A DNA stretch of 64,000 bases, from NCBI RefSeq assembly GCF_027111275.1, contig NZ_CP114286.1, positions 3,520,501 through 3,584,500 of the forward strand, read 5' to 3'. Below, piece by piece: positions 44,177 to 53,744 of this stretch. The position numbers and the translations under genes are program-made. The notes under the pieces were generated by a model, which saw nothing but the letters and a program-made list of their open reading frames with translations, did not search any database and was not told where the DNA came from. This DNA comes from Flavobacterium luteolum (GTDB lineage: Bacteria; Bacteroidota; Bacteroidia; Flavobacteriales; Flavobacteriaceae). The first letter of the stretch is position 1, and each line of letters begins with the position of its first letter.

Positions 44177-45724
44177 ATGAACTACAAAGTTAAAAACTAT
44201 CCTATGCAGTTAAATGTCAGACATAAAAAAAGAATTAGCGAAGTAATTAGTCTTATTTTTATTTTACTGTTCGTTTATGCGGCAGTAAGTAAACTTCTTG
44301 ATTTTGAAAATTTTCAGGCCCAATTGGGACAGTCCCCAATTCTCAGCCCTTTTGCCGGATGGATAGTTTGGCTTATTCCTGTTTTGGAAGTTGCCGCTTC
44401 AATATTGCTTTTTTTGCCAAAGTATAGAACATTAGGTCTGATATCCGCTTTGAGTCTGATGGTTATGTTTTCTGTATATATTTTCATTATACTTCATTTC
44501 GGTTCTTTTGTGCCTTGTTCCTGTGGTGGTATTCTGGAGAAAATGAATTGGAGGCAGCACTTTATCTTCAATCTGTTTTTTGTTTTACTTGCTGCAGCCG
44601 CCTTTGCCATGAACTATTCACTCGGCAGCTCTAATCGGAAAAAGAGCAAGAGCAAAACTTTCTTTATAGCTGCTGCGGCAACAGCTTTAAGCTCTATTGC
44701 AGTAATTGTTTTATTTACATATTCAGAAAATGAGATGCAGTACGAGAATCCATTTATAAGACGATATCCCAAACATCCTGTTTCACTCGAAAAAAGTCTG
44801 GATCTGGTTTACAACTCATTTTATTTTGCAGGATATACCAATAATAGAATTTATCTTGGCAATTACACCAATCCTCTTCATATTATTTCTTTGGATACCA
44901 TTCTGGAGGATAGAAGAGATGAAAAGATTAAATTTTCACGCAGGAACATTCCTTTTAGAATGATCAGAATAATGGTTCAGGGATCTGATTTTTATTTGGC
45001 CGACGGATCAGTGCCGTGCATTTTTAAAGGTAAAGTTTCTGATTGGCAAATTAGAGATGAATTGGAAGGAATCCGCAAGTTCAATCTGGCTGTACCGATA
45101 ACTGAGAACCTAATTGCTGTTAGGTCGACAAGAGGAAGTGAGGCTTACCATATTTTGGGTGTTGTCCGTTTTGGTGATTCCATCCGAACAGTTTACAACA
45201 GAGAGCTTTTAAAAAAACAGCCAGACGGTATTTTTGGAACTGACGGCATATTGATGGGCAGCGAGAAAAATAAGCAGATTGTTTATCTTCACTATTATAA
45301 AAACCAATTTTTAACAGCAGATAAAAACGCTGAAAAAATAGGTGAGGGGAAAACGATAGACACGATTACGAAGGCCCAGATAAAAGTAGCCCATCTTAAG
45401 GGAGGCCGCGAACAAAAAATGTCCAGCACCCCTTTGGTTGTAAATGATCTAGCGGCAGTGTGCGGTGATGTTCTTTTTGTAAAATCGAAGATACAGGGAA
45501 GATTCGAAAAGAAAAAATTATGGCAGCAAGCCTCTATCATTGATGTCTATAATTACAGAAAGAATAAATACATAATGAGTTTCGCCATTTATGAAATCGG
45601 AAATGAAAAACTGGACTCTTTCTACGTCACACCCCATCATTTATTTGCTATTCAGGGAACCCAGCTTACTGTTTATAAATTTGATGAAATCCTGCTTAAA
45701 GAAATTAATTCTTCTGATATATAA
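44177..45724 (+). CDS. MauE/DoxX-like redox membrane protein with beta-propeller-like C-terminus
   Basis: 515 aa. The N-terminal ~170 residues form a four-helix MauE/DoxX-type membrane domain (TM helices near residues 20-38, 60-76, 82-104, 122-142). An SCGG-type Cys pair lies in VPCSCGGILEKMNWRQH between helices 3 and 4, as in proteins that handle disulfides in the periplasm. A further TM segment lies at ~160-180. The remaining ~330 residues are extracytoplasmic, beta-rich and repetitive, resembling a six-bladed propeller. It is followed closely by a short basic ORF and an exported Cys-containing small protein, which may be its redox client. Start at 44177 chosen from promoter distance; 44204 is an alternative. 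Confidence 0.75.
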   Translation: MNYKVKNYPMQLNVRHKKRISEVISLIFILLFVYAAVSKLLDFENFQAQLGQSPILSPFAGWIVWLIPVLEVAASILLFLPKYRTLGLISALSLMVMFSVYIFIILHFGSFVPCSCGGILEKMNWRQHFIFNLFFVLLAAAAFAMNYSLGSSNRKKSKSKTFFIAAAATALSSIAVIVLFTYSENEMQYENPFIRRYPKHPVSLEKSLDLVYNSFYFAGYTNNRIYLGNYTNPLHIISLDTILEDRRDEKIKFSRRNIPFRMIRIMVQGSDFYLADGSVPCIFKGKVSDWQIRDELEGIRKFNLAVPITENLIAVRSTRGSEAYHILGVVRFGDSIRTVYNRELLKKQPDGIFGTDGILMGSEKNKQIVYLHYYKNQFLTADKNAEKIGEGKTIDTITKAQIKVAHLKGGREQKMSSTPLVVNDLAAVCGDVLFVKSKIQGRFEKKKLWQQASIIDVYNYRKNKYIMSFAIYEIGNEKLDSFYVTPHHLFAIQGTQLTVYKFDEILLKEINSSDI

Positions 45725-45728
45725 AATA

Positions 45729-45803
45729 ATGTCAAGGAGCAAAAATATACGGGCCCGTATCAGGAAAAGAGATCGAAAACCTGTAAAAAAAAGTAGATCA
45801 TAG
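45729..45803 (+). CDS. Possible 24-aa basic micropeptide
   Basis: ATG four nt after the preceding stop, encoding 24 residues of which about half are Arg or Lys (MSRSKNIRARIRKRD...). The high charge is unusual and the ORF fits the gap before the next gene exactly. It may be real, a regulatory leader, or chance. Confidence 0.25.
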   Translation: MSRSKNIRARIRKRDRKPVKKSRS

Positions 45804-45825
45804 TTTAATCTAATATTTTAATATT

Positions 45826-46104
45826 ATGAAAACTGAAATTTTTAAAAATGTGATGCCTTTTGCTGTAGCAGCATTAGGAATTGCGGGAGCTTTCACTACA
45901 ACTTCAATGCAGAGCAAATCTGCAGAGAAGCCTTTTGTGGCCGCCTGGACACTTGATTCAAATGGAGATTGCAATATCCCTGTTGAATGCAGTGAAACTC
46001 TAGGTAAAATCTGTCGTGCAAATGGCGATACTGGCGCTCAGGCTTTCTTTAAAGATAATGATGGAGATTGCAACCAGCTTGCATACAAACCTCAAAATCC
46101 TTAA
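45826..46104 (+). CDS. Small exported protein, DUF6520-like
   Basis: 92 aa. The N-terminus FKNVMPFAVAALGIAGAFTT is a signal peptide or N-terminal anchor. The mature part contains four Cys (C-N-I-P-V-E-C, then I-C, then D-C-N) and ends in QLAYKPQNP. The composition and layout match DUF6520-type small exported proteins of Flavobacteria, whose role is unknown. It is downstream of a MauE-like redox membrane protein in the same direction, so its cysteines are probably oxidised into disulfides. A strong terminator follows at 46126-46165. Confidence 0.7.
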   Translation: MKTEIFKNVMPFAVAALGIAGAFTTTSMQSKSAEKPFVAAWTLDSNGDCNIPVECSETLGKICRANGDTGAQAFFKDNDGDCNQLAYKPQNP

Positions 46105-46125
46105 AGTCTAATTTTTTGTGAGGGA

Positions 46126-46165
46126 GTCATACCGCAGTCTGAATGCTGCGGTATGACTTTTTATT
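46126..46165 (+). terminator. Strong rho-independent terminator
   Basis: 12-bp perfect stem GTCATACCGCAG / CTGCGGTATGAC with an 8-nt loop, then a T-rich tail. It separates the convergent small exported protein and the S9 peptidase operon. Confidence 0.85.
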
Positions 46166-46178
46166 TTCGTTGATTCAC

Positions 46179-48812
46179 TTATGTTCCTCCATCCAGAATC
46201 CATTTGCTTGAGAGCCCGTCCTTAAGATAAAAGTCAAACCACTGTTCAATGCGCATGTTTAGATCCAATTGATTTTCATGCTGTGTTAAAGAATGACCTT
46301 CTGAGGGATAAAGAAGCAAAATGCACTTTTTATTGAGTCTGCGAAAGGCGAGGTAATATTCGATACTTTGATCAGGATTGACGGTCTGATCGCCTTTGCC
46401 AGACCAAAGCAGAAGCGGTGCTGTAACTCTATCTGCATTTGCCACAGGCGAATTGCGTTCATAGCTTTCCGAAGCTTCAAAAGGGCTGCTCTCCATACGG
46501 AATTGACCGCTTTCAAAACGCCACATATCAGATAAGCCGATGTTTTCCCCTATTGAAAAGTAGTGGCTCTTAAGGTCTGTTATGGCAGCTCCTGCAACAG
46601 CCGCTCTGAACAGCTTTGTCTGGGTAATGATTATTGAGACTTCAAAGCCTCCGAATGAATGTCCGATAAGTCCGATTTTATGAGGATTTATAAAGCCTAA
46701 GCTGATAATTTTTTTTGTTCCTTCAATTACGCAGTCAGCCGCTGAAATGCCCGAATTGCCAATTTCATAGCTGATGTCAGGCAGAAAAACAAAGTATCCT
46801 AAGGCGGAATAAATGGAAGGGTTAAATCCCTGTTCATCATAGTATGAAGGAAATATGAATTTATGCAGGCTGTTGGACTGCTTCTCATAGATATTGACAA
46901 TCATCGGATACTTTTTTGTGGGATCAAAATCAGCAGGATAAATCAGGACACCTTTTAGATTCTGCTTTTTTGAATTTTGAAATCTAATGAGTTCGGATTT
47001 ACCCCAATAATATTTCTTATGATGCAGGTTGCTGCTAAAAAAATTTTCAGGCTGTGAATTTCCTGTTTTAATTCGAAGCAGCGGGGGCTGGTCATAATTC
47101 TGCTGGCGGTAATAGAATGAATTATTTTTTTTGCCGTATGCAAGCTGGTCAATGCCGCTGTCGGCATAGACAATTGGTTTGACGCCAGAAGCGCTTTTCC
47201 ATTGATAAAAACCAGTCTTGCCATCTTCTCCCTGCGCACTGAGCAAGAGCCCTTTTCTCAAATCAAAAGATTCCAAATTATAGCCGTCATAGGTCATTTC
47301 CAGTTCATTTTTGCCTGGGAGTGCAGCGATGCGATATTTAATTTTTGAGCCGGCTCCATCAGTAAGCTTCTTTGGGGATGTTCCGTCTGGCTTTATGGCC
47401 CATATGTCATATTTTCCATAAATTAAAATCTCATTGTCATCATTGCTCCAACCCGGGTTTCCGAAAGGAAAATCCTGCGATAAAATTTCTTCATTATTTA
47501 CAAATAAAGCAGGTATTTCTTTGGTGATATTTGTATGGAGATCCATTCTGACATCATATACCCACCAGTCCTTATTTCTGAAATAGGCAATATATCTTCC
47601 CTTAGGGGAAGGGACTGTAAAATTTGGGATGCCTTCCTGCTTTTTAAGAAGCAGTTTTTTCTTCTGTGTTTCAAAATCCAAGATGTAGTAATCCCTTAGG
47701 CCATATCTCTTGAACTGGGGTTCGTACTGCTTGGGATTCGAGAGGACGGCATATTGGCAATTTCTGCTGAGCATAATTTTGGGAAGCACCTCTGAGGTAA
47801 TCTTCATAATTTTTCCAGTCTCTGGAATCCAAAGCGCGACTCTGTTGACGCCACTCTTTTTCTCATACGGATAAATCCATCTGTCACTGGACTTCCATAC
47901 CTCAGGAATTGTACTCAGAACAGTTTTATCAAGCAGATATTTGTAGCCGAAAAACACCTTTGATCCATCATCCGATATAATGGTTTTGTAAGTAGAATTT
48001 TTAACAAATACCGCGGTACTGTCTGGGGCTGATAATCTGTCAGGGGCTACAGAAAGCAGTTTTTCATTTTGAATGCTGTAATGATAAAGAGATAAGTAAA
48101 TCTTCGAATTTGATCGGGAAAAAAAAGCGAATGAGCGCCCATTTGTCTGCCATGTGAATTCGCTAAATTTATTTGGAATTCCTTCAATGATATGTTTTTG
48201 TTTGTTTAGATTCCTGAAATCAATCAGCAGGACTTCATTTTGTTTCTCCGACTCTTTGACGCACACTGCATACTGTCCCATTGGGTCCATTGACCAGTCA
48301 TATACATCCGGCACCTGCTGGAGGATTCTTCCTGATGAATTTAGAATTATCAGTTCTTTACTTTTTTTGATAATAAAAAAATCCATCTTTTGAGAATAGA
48401 CAAATGACTGCACTTCTGCAATTATCTGTTCTTTGGAGGATTCCAAATCGACTATATGCATTTTCTCGCCGATAAGGCAGGCAAACACATTCTTCTGGGC
48501 AAATAGGCAAGAAGAGCCGTTAGGGAAGCTATGCATTCTCTTTTTTCTGCGGTCGCTGACAAACAAAGTGTCAATTCCGGTTGGATATGCAATTTTATAA
48601 GCAATCCAATTTTCATCATCTGACACCTTATCAATATTCAGCCCTCCCCACAAATCACAATCTGCTTCTGAAAGCTGTTTTTTTTGCATTGCCTGCCCCC
48701 GGAGGGGACAGGCTACTAATGGCAAAATAAAAAATAAAAACAAAACTAATCTAAGGATTACGGCGGCAGGCTTTCCAGTTCTGGCCGCTATGTTGAAGTC
48801 AAGCATAAGCAT
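46179..48812 (-). CDS. S9-family prolyl oligopeptidase-like serine peptidase
   Basis: 877 aa. A hydrophobic segment (about residues 20-38) near the N-terminus directs it to the membrane or periplasm. Residues ~50-610 form a beta-propeller with repeated W-x-x-D and YxAYF-type motifs. The C-terminal alpha/beta-hydrolase domain has nucleophile motif GHSFGG (Ser719), then a WSGKGDQTVNPDQS Asp and a PSEGHSLT His, so the triad is complete. Such enzymes cleave short peptides. It begins 5 nt after the SusD-like gene, so it is the third gene of a SusC-SusD-S9 operon, suggesting hydrolysis of imported peptides. Confidence 0.9.
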   Translation of the reverse strand: MLMLDFNIAARTGKPAAVILRLVLFLFFILPLVACPLRGQAMQKKQLSEADCDLWGGLNIDKVSDDENWIAYKIAYPTGIDTLFVSDRRKKRMHSFPNGSSCLFAQKNVFACLIGEKMHIVDLESSKEQIIAEVQSFVYSQKMDFFIIKKSKELIILNSSGRILQQVPDVYDWSMDPMGQYAVCVKESEKQNEVLLIDFRNLNKQKHIIEGIPNKFSEFTWQTNGRSFAFFSRSNSKIYLSLYHYSIQNEKLLSVAPDRLSAPDSTAVFVKNSTYKTIISDDGSKVFFGYKYLLDKTVLSTIPEVWKSSDRWIYPYEKKSGVNRVALWIPETGKIMKITSEVLPKIMLSRNCQYAVLSNPKQYEPQFKRYGLRDYYILDFETQKKKLLLKKQEGIPNFTVPSPKGRYIAYFRNKDWWVYDVRMDLHTNITKEIPALFVNNEEILSQDFPFGNPGWSNDDNEILIYGKYDIWAIKPDGTSPKKLTDGAGSKIKYRIAALPGKNELEMTYDGYNLESFDLRKGLLLSAQGEDGKTGFYQWKSASGVKPIVYADSGIDQLAYGKKNNSFYYRQQNYDQPPLLRIKTGNSQPENFFSSNLHHKKYYWGKSELIRFQNSKKQNLKGVLIYPADFDPTKKYPMIVNIYEKQSNSLHKFIFPSYYDEQGFNPSIYSALGYFVFLPDISYEIGNSGISAADCVIEGTKKIISLGFINPHKIGLIGHSFGGFEVSIIITQTKLFRAAVAGAAITDLKSHYFSIGENIGLSDMWRFESGQFRMESSPFEASESYERNSPVANADRVTAPLLLWSGKGDQTVNPDQSIEYYLAFRRLNKKCILLLYPSEGHSLTQHENQLDLNMRIEQWFDFYLKDGLSSKWILDGGT

Positions 48813-48817
48813 TTTAA

Positions 48818-50209
48818 TTAATAACCTTGATTTTGAGGCAGTAGATTTGGATTGGCGCTCAGTTCGCTTTGAGGCAGGGGAAATAAAATGTCAGTTGAGT
48901 TCCAGCCCGGTTTTGCGCCTGCAAGAACCTGATCTAATTTATTGAAACGTTTCAAGTCAAAGAAACGGTGTCCATGTTCTGTGAAGAGCTCAAGCCTTCT
49001 TTCCTGCAGGATTGCATTAAGGATTTCTTCCTGGGTCTGCTCATCTGCATCAGCAAGGCCAGCCCTTTTGCGGATTTTATTCAAATCCTCTTTTGCGCCT
49101 ATCAAATCCCCCTGCATTGCCCTTGCTTCCGCCCGAATGAGATATTGCTCGGCAAGTCTGAAAACAATTGAGTATTCAAGGGATTTGGAAGTTGGGTTCT
49201 GCTCCTTGTATTTATTTGCATGATACCATACTGATGTTCCATTAGCCACAGATTTAATCCAGCTGTTTTTTCGCAAATCCTGACTGCTGAAGCTGCTGAC
49301 CAGACTGCTGTTCAGGGCAACTAATGGAGGAGGACCCGATTTAAAGATAAACACTCCTGCCTCAAGGGTGTTTCTGCCTGCGGCTGATGATTTCAGTTGC
49401 CATATTGTTTCTTTTGATGTGGCCAGAAAAACGTTGTTGACATTGCTTTCAATAGTATATAAAGGAATCTCATTAATGACGGCCGATGACTCATTGGCAG
49501 CTTGGGCATATAGTTTTTTGTGCAGATAAACGCGGGCAAGAAGCGCTTTTGCGGCAAACTTGTTTGGGCGGATCCTTTCTGTTGAATTGTAGGCCGCTGC
49601 AAGCAGAGGAACTGCTTTTTCCAGATCCAGAACTGCATTGTCATATACCTGTTCAACAGATATTTTTAAAGCACTGCTGTTTTCTTTATAGTCTGTTGTT
49701 CTGATATAAGGCACTTGCCCGAATAGATTGGCAAGGTAAAAATGAAGCAATGCCCTTATAAATAATGCTTCCCCCTGTAATTTTTTTATCTGATCCTCCG
49801 ATAGATTCTTGTTAGATTCTACACCTTCCAGCACGCTGTTTGACGCATATATCTGGTTGTAGGTGCTGTTCCACAGTTCTGCAATTGCAGGAGTGGACTG
49901 GGAGAGTATATTGTTATAAAATGGAAGGCTTGGATTGGTTGGCGATCCATAGCTAACAAGTTCATCGGTATAATTTCCAAGCTGATTGGCAAGTCCAGTG
50001 TTATTCCCGGTAAGCAGACCCTTATCGCGTATTTTGGAATATATATCAGATAAGGCAGCTGTAGCCGTTGCATTGTCCTCAAAAACGGAAACTGTAGTGA
50101 GCTGCGATTTGGGTAGGTCGACCTCAACGAATGAATCACATGAACTCAACATCACAGAGGCACAGAATGCTATTATGCATAGGATTGAAAATATGGTATT
50201 TGTTCTCAT
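48818..50209 (-). CDS. RagB/SusD-family outer-membrane lipoprotein
   Basis: 463 aa. Signal peptide with lipobox MLSSC (Cys at about residue 24), so a surface lipoprotein. SusD features include a long helical N-terminal part with TPR-like repeats (EGVESNKNLSEDQIKKLQGEALFIRALLHFYLANLFGQVP in pieces), EYSIVFRLAEQYLIRAEARA and the C-terminal RRLELFTEHGHRFFDLKRFN with a final LPLPQSELSANPNL. It captures substrates for the SusC-like transporter encoded 11 nt upstream. Its substrate may be a peptide, given the S9 peptidase next to it. Confidence 0.94.
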   Translation of the reverse strand: MRTNTIFSILCIIAFCASVMLSSCDSFVEVDLPKSQLTTVSVFEDNATATAALSDIYSKIRDKGLLTGNNTGLANQLGNYTDELVSYGSPTNPSLPFYNNILSQSTPAIAELWNSTYNQIYASNSVLEGVESNKNLSEDQIKKLQGEALFIRALLHFYLANLFGQVPYIRTTDYKENSSALKISVEQVYDNAVLDLEKAVPLLAAAYNSTERIRPNKFAAKALLARVYLHKKLYAQAANESSAVINEIPLYTIESNVNNVFLATSKETIWQLKSSAAGRNTLEAGVFIFKSGPPPLVALNSSLVSSFSSQDLRKNSWIKSVANGTSVWYHANKYKEQNPTSKSLEYSIVFRLAEQYLIRAEARAMQGDLIGAKEDLNKIRKRAGLADADEQTQEEILNAILQERRLELFTEHGHRFFDLKRFNKLDQVLAGAKPGWNSTDILFPLPQSELSANPNLLPQNQGY

Positions 50210-50220
50210 TTTCTTTTGTT

Positions 50221-53200
50221 TTAAAATGTTAATTGCACTCCCGCTGTTATCACTTTTAAAGGAGGCAGAAAGCCGCTGGTGATGAATTCCGGATCACCGT
50301 CCTTATATTTGGTGAATGTCAGAAGGTTTTGTCCCTGCACAAATATCCTCAGCGATGTCTGGCTTAAATGCAGAGGAACCTCATAAGACAAGGAAGCGTT
50401 CTTAAGGCGTATAAAGGAAGCATCCACAACAGAAGCATCACTTTCGGTAAAAAGATTATAAGCGCTGACTGCAGCATTATTTACTCCTGTGGTGTAAATT
50501 TGATACGGACCAGAATCTCCGGTCTGCACCCAGCTCTCGGAAGCACGGGCGTTTTCGTTTGACATCTGGCCTGAAAATCCCATGCCGTATGAACGGTTCT
50601 TCTGCTTGACGAACTGGAATAGAAAATCAAGCTTCCAATTTTTATAGGAAAGCTGATTTTGAAGTCCTCCATAAAATTTAGGATTTAAATCTGCGGCTAC
50701 CTGGCGGTCTTCAGGAAATGAAATCCTTCCGTCATTGTTGAGATCCTCAAATTCGTAAACGCCGCTCTGCGTATTTATTCCCTTATATTTATAAAGCAGC
50801 GCAATATTTAACGGTTGGTTGATTCGATACTTCTGATTGTAGGTTGAACTTTCAAGACCTGGAAAATCTACCAGCCTGTTTTTGGCTGACGTCAAATTAA
50901 AAGAGGTGGTCCAGTTGAAGCTTTTGCCGGCAATATTTACTGTCCTAAGGGTAAATTCCATCCCCTTGTTTTCCACAACAGCCTGAAGGTTTGCCTGAAC
51001 AGATGAAAATCCTGTTGTGCCGGGCAGCGGAATCCCCACAAGCTGGTTGGATGAACGGTTTTTATACCATGCCGCCGTTGCAAATATGCGATCCTGAAGG
51101 AAACCCAGTTCGATTGCACCCTCAATTTTTCTGTTGATCTCCCATCCGAAATTGGGGTTGTAAAGACGGGAAGGCTGCAGGCCTATTACTCCGTTATAAG
51201 CCAGTCCTGTGGTTGTATAGGTGTTAAGGAACTGATAGTCGCCAATCTGGTCGTTGCCTGTCGTTCCGTAACTTGAACGGATTTTTCCGAAACTTATCCA
51301 ATTTAGTTTTTTAAGGAATTCTTCATTCGAAAACAGCCATGCTGCGCCGACTGCGCCAAACTGGGCAAACTGATTGCCTGGGCCAAATCTACTTGAGCCA
51401 TCCCTGCGTGCTGTCAGGTTAAGAATGTATTTCTGCTTCCAGTTGTAGTTGATCCTGCCGAAAAGTGCCTGATACTTGTACTGCGTCTGGTCGTTAAGCT
51501 GCACGCTCACAGTAGTGGCGGCTCCTAAGTTGTAGATTAGATTATTGGAACTGAATCCTTTCCCTGTCTGGTAGAGACGGTCAGTTGTCTGGCTTTGGAA
51601 TGTGCTGCCCAAAAGAACATCAAATTTTCCGCTTCCAATTTTGGCATTCCATGTTACCTGAGGCTCAATTATCCATGAAGACCTTTCGGTGTTATTGAAA
51701 AAGACTGAAGAGTTGGCGCTTGAAATATTATATGCGGGATTAAACACGGTGGAAGGTGAAGTCCTACTCTCTGTTGTGGAGAGGTCTGTGTATCCGAAGT
51801 TGCTTTTGACAAATAGGTTTGGCAACACTTCATAAGACAGCACTGCATTGGCTACAAGATCCTTGGTTTTTGATTCTGATTTAGCGTTGAGGTTTCTAAG
51901 GGGATTGTCCCATGTTCCATTCTCCCAGTTCAGGCTGCCGTCAGCATTATAAAGGGTAGGGGCGTTGGGAGGAAGCGAACGGCTGTCATAGGTAAAATCA
52001 AATGCTGGCTGATCATTGTTCTGCAGGTTGCATCCCGCCGAGAAAGTCAGCTTAAATTTATTGTCTAAAGACTGGTGGTTCACATTGAGCTGAGTTCCTC
52101 CTTTTTTATACAAAAAATCTCCGGGAAATACCGTTGTTTCCGTATGATAGGAACCGCTTAGCAGAAATTGCGTGGTTTCAGATCCTCCCGATATAGTCCC
52201 CTGAATATCGTTTATCTGGGAAGTCCTGCCGATCAGCTCCTTCTGCCAGTCTGTATAGCGGTTCTGGTCCCAAGTGCCGTTAATGTCATAGTCCCAGTCA
52301 TTATACTGCGTCAGACCGTCATTCAGAAATGCCTGTTTTCGCATTGCGAGATACTGCTGCGTATTCATCAGTTCCATAAATTTGGCAACAGTACCTGCTC
52401 CAGTGGAGGCTGAAAAATTAAATGCTGTTTTTCCTTTCTTTCCTTTTTTGGTTGTAATAAGCACAACACCATTTGCTCCCCGCGAACCATAAATAGAAGT
52501 TGCATCCGCATCCTTTAAGACTTCCAGACTTTCTATAGTGTCAGGGTTGATGCTGTTCAGGGGACTGGTAAGCGTGGGAAATGTGGAAGCTGTCTGATTG
52601 TATCCGATAGGATCGGAAGCATAAGGCACTCCATCAATGATGTAAAGCGGCGAGTTGGCATCAGGGCGAAGACTGTTCTGTCCCCTGATCTTTATGTCAA
52701 AGCCTCCGCCGGGTACCCCGGTGGTCTGTGTAATGGAAACCCCTGCCATGCGTCCCTGCATAGTTGCCAGAACATTGGTCACAGGCTGAGTTTCGATATC
52801 TTTTGAAGTAATGCGCGCAATGCTTCCCGTGCGCTCGCTTTCCTTTACTGAATAATAGCCGGCATTGATGCGGACTTCCTGCAAGGTTGTTGTATCATAT
52901 TCAAGTTTGATGTCGATTTTGGATCTGTTATTGACGGGAATTAATTTCGTTTTAAATCCTATAAAGGAAACAATCAGTGTATCATTCGCATGGGCATTAA
53001 TTGTGTATTGTCCATTATAATCGGTAATAGACGAGTTGCTGGTTTTGCCCTTTATTGATATACTTACACCGGATAGCGGACTAGAACCATCAGTTACAAT
53101 ACCCTGCAACTGACTTTGCAAAATAAAAATGTTAACATGCCGATCTTGGTTACGGCCAAATGATGATAAAAAAGACATTAAAAAGCCTGCAAAAAATAGG

Positions 53201-53244
53201 CAATAAAGTGCCTTTCCACTCTTGAAGAATGAAAAATAATTCAT
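50221..53244 (-). CDS. SusC/RagA-family TonB-dependent receptor
   Basis: 1007 aa. The N-terminal signal segment (CLFFAGFLMSFLSSF) is followed by a carboxypeptidase-D-regulatory-like domain (residues ~45-120: LQGIVTDGSSPLSGVSISIKG, DYNGQYTINA). The plug contains GSIARITSKDI, TGVPGGGFDIKIRGQNSL and LYIIDGVPY, all typical of SusC. The C-terminal barrel has the usual tail of the SusC/RagA family (KVITAGVQLTF). It is the first gene of the operon with the SusD-like and S9 peptidase genes. In RagA/RagB systems of the same family the pair imports peptides; here this is suggested by the peptidase only. Confidence 0.95.
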   Translation of the reverse strand: MNYFSFFKSGKALYCLFFAGFLMSFLSSFGRNQDRHVNIFILQSQLQGIVTDGSSPLSGVSISIKGKTSNSSITDYNGQYTINAHANDTLIVSFIGFKTKLIPVNNRSKIDIKLEYDTTTLQEVRINAGYYSVKESERTGSIARITSKDIETQPVTNVLATMQGRMAGVSITQTTGVPGGGFDIKIRGQNSLRPDANSPLYIIDGVPYASDPIGYNQTASTFPTLTSPLNSINPDTIESLEVLKDADATSIYGSRGANGVVLITTKKGKKGKTAFNFSASTGAGTVAKFMELMNTQQYLAMRKQAFLNDGLTQYNDWDYDINGTWDQNRYTDWQKELIGRTSQINDIQGTISGGSETTQFLLSGSYHTETTVFPGDFLYKKGGTQLNVNHQSLDNKFKLTFSAGCNLQNNDQPAFDFTYDSRSLPPNAPTLYNADGSLNWENGTWDNPLRNLNAKSESKTKDLVANAVLSYEVLPNLFVKSNFGYTDLSTTESRTSPSTVFNPAYNISSANSSVFFNNTERSSWIIEPQVTWNAKIGSGKFDVLLGSTFQSQTTDRLYQTGKGFSSNNLIYNLGAATTVSVQLNDQTQYKYQALFGRINYNWKQKYILNLTARRDGSSRFGPGNQFAQFGAVGAAWLFSNEEFLKKLNWISFGKIRSSYGTTGNDQIGDYQFLNTYTTTGLAYNGVIGLQPSRLYNPNFGWEINRKIEGAIELGFLQDRIFATAAWYKNRSSNQLVGIPLPGTTGFSSVQANLQAVVENKGMEFTLRTVNIAGKSFNWTTSFNLTSAKNRLVDFPGLESSTYNQKYRINQPLNIALLYKYKGINTQSGVYEFEDLNNDGRISFPEDRQVAADLNPKFYGGLQNQLSYKNWKLDFLFQFVKQKNRSYGMGFSGQMSNENARASESWVQTGDSGPYQIYTTGVNNAAVSAYNLFTESDASVVDASFIRLKNASLSYEVPLHLSQTSLRIFVQGQNLLTFTKYKDGDPEFITSGFLPPLKVITAGVQLTF

Positions 53245-53501
53245 AATATTGGAATTGGTTAGTTAAAAGGTTTTTGATTAGCTAAGGTCCTCTGCTCTAG
53301 TTTGGTCGCTGCAGCTGAGGGCCATTTTTTATGCATTAAGTAAACTGCTTAACGAACATAAAGTGATTTTTTGTTTAATACACAGGCAATGATTAATTAA
53401 AAAGTTCAACTTCTCGAAAGTTGCGAAACTTGAAATGAAAACAAAATCGCTAAGAATAGAAAGGGAGTTTTAACAAAAAAGACGTGGAACTCATCTTACT
53501 G

Positions 53502-53607
53502 CGTTAGAGGCACTGGTATACCGTTGCAACAATAAGTGAGCCCACGCCAAAGGACGTGAGCATCTTACTTATCATCTCGTTGCAAAAATTACCAGTTTCC
53601 TAACGCG
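53502..53607. ncRNA. Long imperfect hairpin, candidate structured RNA or repeat element
   Basis: 106 nt fold on themselves: GCGTTAG/CTAACGC at the ends, then ACTGGTA/TACCAGT, TTGCAAC/GTTGCAA, ATAAGTGAG/CTTACTTAT (one mismatch) and CACG/CGTG near a small loop. A direct repeat GACGTG...CATCTTACT occurs just outside the left arm (53482-53501) and again near the tip (53554-53570). It could be a non-autonomous mobile element, an attachment site or an RNA. No homologue recognised. Confidence 0.45.
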
Positions 53608-53692
53608 AGATTCAAAGCGAGTGCTTCAAATATTTTTCTGAAGAATCGCAAATATATGTAATAGAATACAAATATAATAAAAAATAACAAAT

Positions 53693-53708
53693 ATGGACTA
53701 TAGTCCAT
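53693..53708. promoter_or_regulatory. Perfect palindromic operator candidate before the XRE gene
   Basis: ATGGACTATAGTCCAT, a 16-bp perfect palindrome 37 bp upstream of the ATG. Its core GACTATAGTC resembles the C-box to which restriction-modification controller proteins bind (GACT...AGTC). The gene it precedes is the size of such a controller. Confidence 0.55.
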
Positions 53709-53744
53709 TGAAATTTAACAAATAATGTTAGCTATTTGTATATT

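Larger units (their letters stand above)
53245..53744. other. Intergenic region upstream of susC and the XRE gene
   Basis: About 500 bp with no gene. It includes a structured element at 53502-53607 and its partial duplicate start, a 16-bp perfect palindrome at 53693-53708 and a 7-bp inverted repeat at 53718-53739. No exact TAnnTTTG for susC was found. Confidence 0.5.

Noticed and set aside
49393..50139. Open frames in other frames over the SusD-like gene
   Set aside because: The SusD-like reading frame is fully supported by its lipobox and C-terminal signature.
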